A program made the translations under genes and the position numbers. 45,682 nt of DNA from Belliella calami (GTDB lineage Bacteria; Bacteroidota; Bacteroidia; Cytophagales; Cyclobacteriaceae), in NCBI RefSeq assembly GCF_022549695.1, contig NZ_JAKZGS010000025.1, positions 1 through 45,682 of the forward strand. The letters are read 5' to 3'. Position 1 is the first letter of the stretch; every line of letters starts with the position of its first letter. Positions 44,564 through 45,682 of the stretch are shown here, piece by piece. The notes beneath the pieces were generated by a model. It was not told the DNA's origin. It searched no databases and saw only the letters and a program-made list of their open reading frames with translations.

Positions 44564-45535
44564 ATGCAAAGAAGACCAAGAAGAAACAGGAAGTCCCAAG
44601 CCATCAGAAATATGGTGGAAGAAACAAGACTTTCTGTCAAAGACTTTATTTTCCCAATGTTTTTGATCGATGGGATCAACCAAAAGATTGAAGTAGCCTC
44701 CATGCCGGGGATATATCGATATTCTTTGGATTTGATGCTGAAAGAAATCGAGGAATGTGTCAATCTTGGCATCATGGCATTTGATATTTTCCCTGCATAT
44801 CCTGAGAGCAAAAAAGACCGATTTGCCACAGAAAGCCATAATTCAGAAACTTTTTACCTCAAAGCAATTCATAAAATCAAGAGCACATTCCCGGAAATCG
44901 TGGTGATGACGGATGTTGCAATGGATCCTTATAGCTCTGACGGCCATGATGGATTGGTGGAAAATGGAAAAATCCTCAATGATGAAACTTTGGAAATTTT
45001 GGGAAAAATGTCTTTGGCTCAAGCCCAAGCTGGAGCAGATATTCTAGGCCCTTCAGACATGATGGATGGGCGAGTTGGTTTCATCAGAAATGTCTTGGAT
45101 AAAAATGGTTACACTGATGTTTCCATCATGTCATATACGGCCAAATATGCGTCTGCATTTTATGGACCATTCCGTGATGCATTGGATTCAGCACCGAAAT
45201 CTGGAGACAAGAAAACCTATCAGATGGATGCTGCCAATTACTATGAAGCTTTGATAGAAGCTGACTTAGATACCGAAGAAGGTGCAGATTTTCTAATGGT
45301 AAAACCTGCTTTGGCTTATTTGGATGTAATTCGACTTTTGAAAGACAATTCCAATTTGCCAATAGCAGCTTATAATGTGAGCGGTGAATATGCCATGATC
45401 AAAGCTTCAGCAGAAAAGGGCTGGCTAGACGGCGAACGCGCCATGCTGGAATCTCTCCTTAGCATTAAGCGTGCTGGAGCCAATGTCATTTTGAGTTACT
45501 TTGCAAAGGAGTTTGCTTTGCTAGAAAAAGATTAG
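44564..45535 (+). CDS. hemB: Delta-aminolevulinic acid dehydratase (porphobilinogen synthase)
   Basis: A 323-residue enzyme joining two 5-aminolevulinate molecules into porphobilinogen for heme and other tetrapyrroles. The family start is QRRPRRNRKSQAIRNMVEET, and the Schiff-base lysines are in SYTAKYASAFYGPFRDA and LMVKPALAYLDVI. The metal site reads DVAMDPYSSDGHDG without the Zn cysteines, so this is a Mg/K-type rather than a Zn-type HemB. I start at ATG 44564 from the conserved N-terminus; an in-frame ATG at 44534 overlaps the upstream stop and would add 10 residues. Confidence 0.94.
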   Translation: MQRRPRRNRKSQAIRNMVEETRLSVKDFIFPMFLIDGINQKIEVASMPGIYRYSLDLMLKEIEECVNLGIMAFDIFPAYPESKKDRFATESHNSETFYLKAIHKIKSTFPEIVVMTDVAMDPYSSDGHDGLVENGKILNDETLEILGKMSLAQAQAGADILGPSDMMDGRVGFIRNVLDKNGYTDVSIMSYTAKYASAFYGPFRDALDSAPKSGDKKTYQMDAANYYEALIEADLDTEEGADFLMVKPALAYLDVIRLLKDNSNLPIAAYNVSGEYAMIKASAEKGWLDGERAMLESLLSIKRAGANVILSYFAKEFALLEKD

Positions 45536-45557
45536 AAGATTGAAAGATTGGAAGATT

Positions 45558-45682
45558 GAGTCCACTCCGAAAAGTATTTAAGCTAAAATTACTTGAAAAA
45601 GAATGGTTAAAATCCTTGATTTTCTTTCTGTTACATGCTGGTTTATTATATTATAAATAGCTATATTACAGATAGTTAAAGT
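45558..45682 (+). repeat. Related end of the 14410 element family at the window edge
   Basis: GAGTCCACTCCGAAAAGTA at 45558-45576 matches the left end of the 99-bp element at 14410, again preceded by a GATTAGAAGATTGGAAGATT-type stretch. The matching right end is not seen before the window ends. The remaining 45536-45682 sequence is AT-rich with no gene. Confidence 0.5.

Overview
This window looks like chromosomal DNA of a low-GC member of the Bacteroidota, most likely order Cytophagales, family Cyclobacteriaceae (Belliella/Algoriphagus-like; the genus is an inference). Supporting signs are the 5' end of a Bacteroidota-type 16S rRNA gene, promoters of the form TTTG-N19-TAnnTTTG, almost no Shine-Dalgarno sites, a type IX secretion pair (a giant protein with a gliding-type C-terminal domain beside PorP/SprF), and families typical of the phylum (DUF2480, DUF4295, DUF5522, DUF4221-like).

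Layout. 1-84 is the start of a 16S gene leaving the window on the minus strand, with its promoter near 263-293. 488-3949 is a minus-strand operon rpmH-rnpA-S41 protease-tsaB-DUF2480. 4091-5770 is an M61 peptidase. 5979-10177 holds a paired M16 peptidase system (one catalytic and one inactive subunit) and a small paralogue of the inactive subunit's C-terminal domain. 10420-13561 is the most unusual coding locus: a small exported Cys-containing peptide, a DUF4221-like lipoprotein, a truncated second copy of it and another lipoprotein on the minus strand, faced by a kinase-fold gene that lacks the ATP-binding N-lobe. 13572-18301 carries a metal-receptor protein, an M42 peptidase, a four-helix-bundle protein and an acyl-CoA carboxylase beta subunit. 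18507-23467 is plus-strand: exopolyphosphatase, Ldh-type dehydrogenase, Gfo/Idh/MocA oxidoreductase and a DUF4397 lipoprotein. 23920-27541 is minus-strand: cysM-cysE, a beta-barrel protein, an FtsB-like protein and yaaA. 27553-34253 is the T9SS pair. 34259-35964 is ftsY and the rpmB-rpmG-DUF4295 operon. 36581-40246 holds a DUF5522 protein, rocD, a degenerate alpha/beta hydrolase and a HAD phosphatase. 40835-45535 is a porin, a 1.9-kb tandem array, a TlpA-like protein and hemB.

Non-coding DNA is unusually informative. (1) Six copies of one 142-160-bp MITE-like element (terminal inverted repeat ATGATTATCCGC) lie at 5821, 14659, 16119, 23591/23757, 23597 and 26537. Five have 9-10-bp target duplications and one copy is inserted into another; no transposase is in the window. 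(2) A second, 99-bp inverted-repeat element lies at 14410-14508, with a related end at 45558. (3) A 17-unit, about 111-bp tandem array fills 42058-43939. (4) The rRNA promoter and the rpmB ribosomal-protein promoter share the same -7 sequence GATATTTGCA with an identical 19-bp spacer.

Most genes are housekeeping. The candidates for something undescribed are the kinase-fold/peptide/lipoprotein locus, the nested MITE family and the tandem array.
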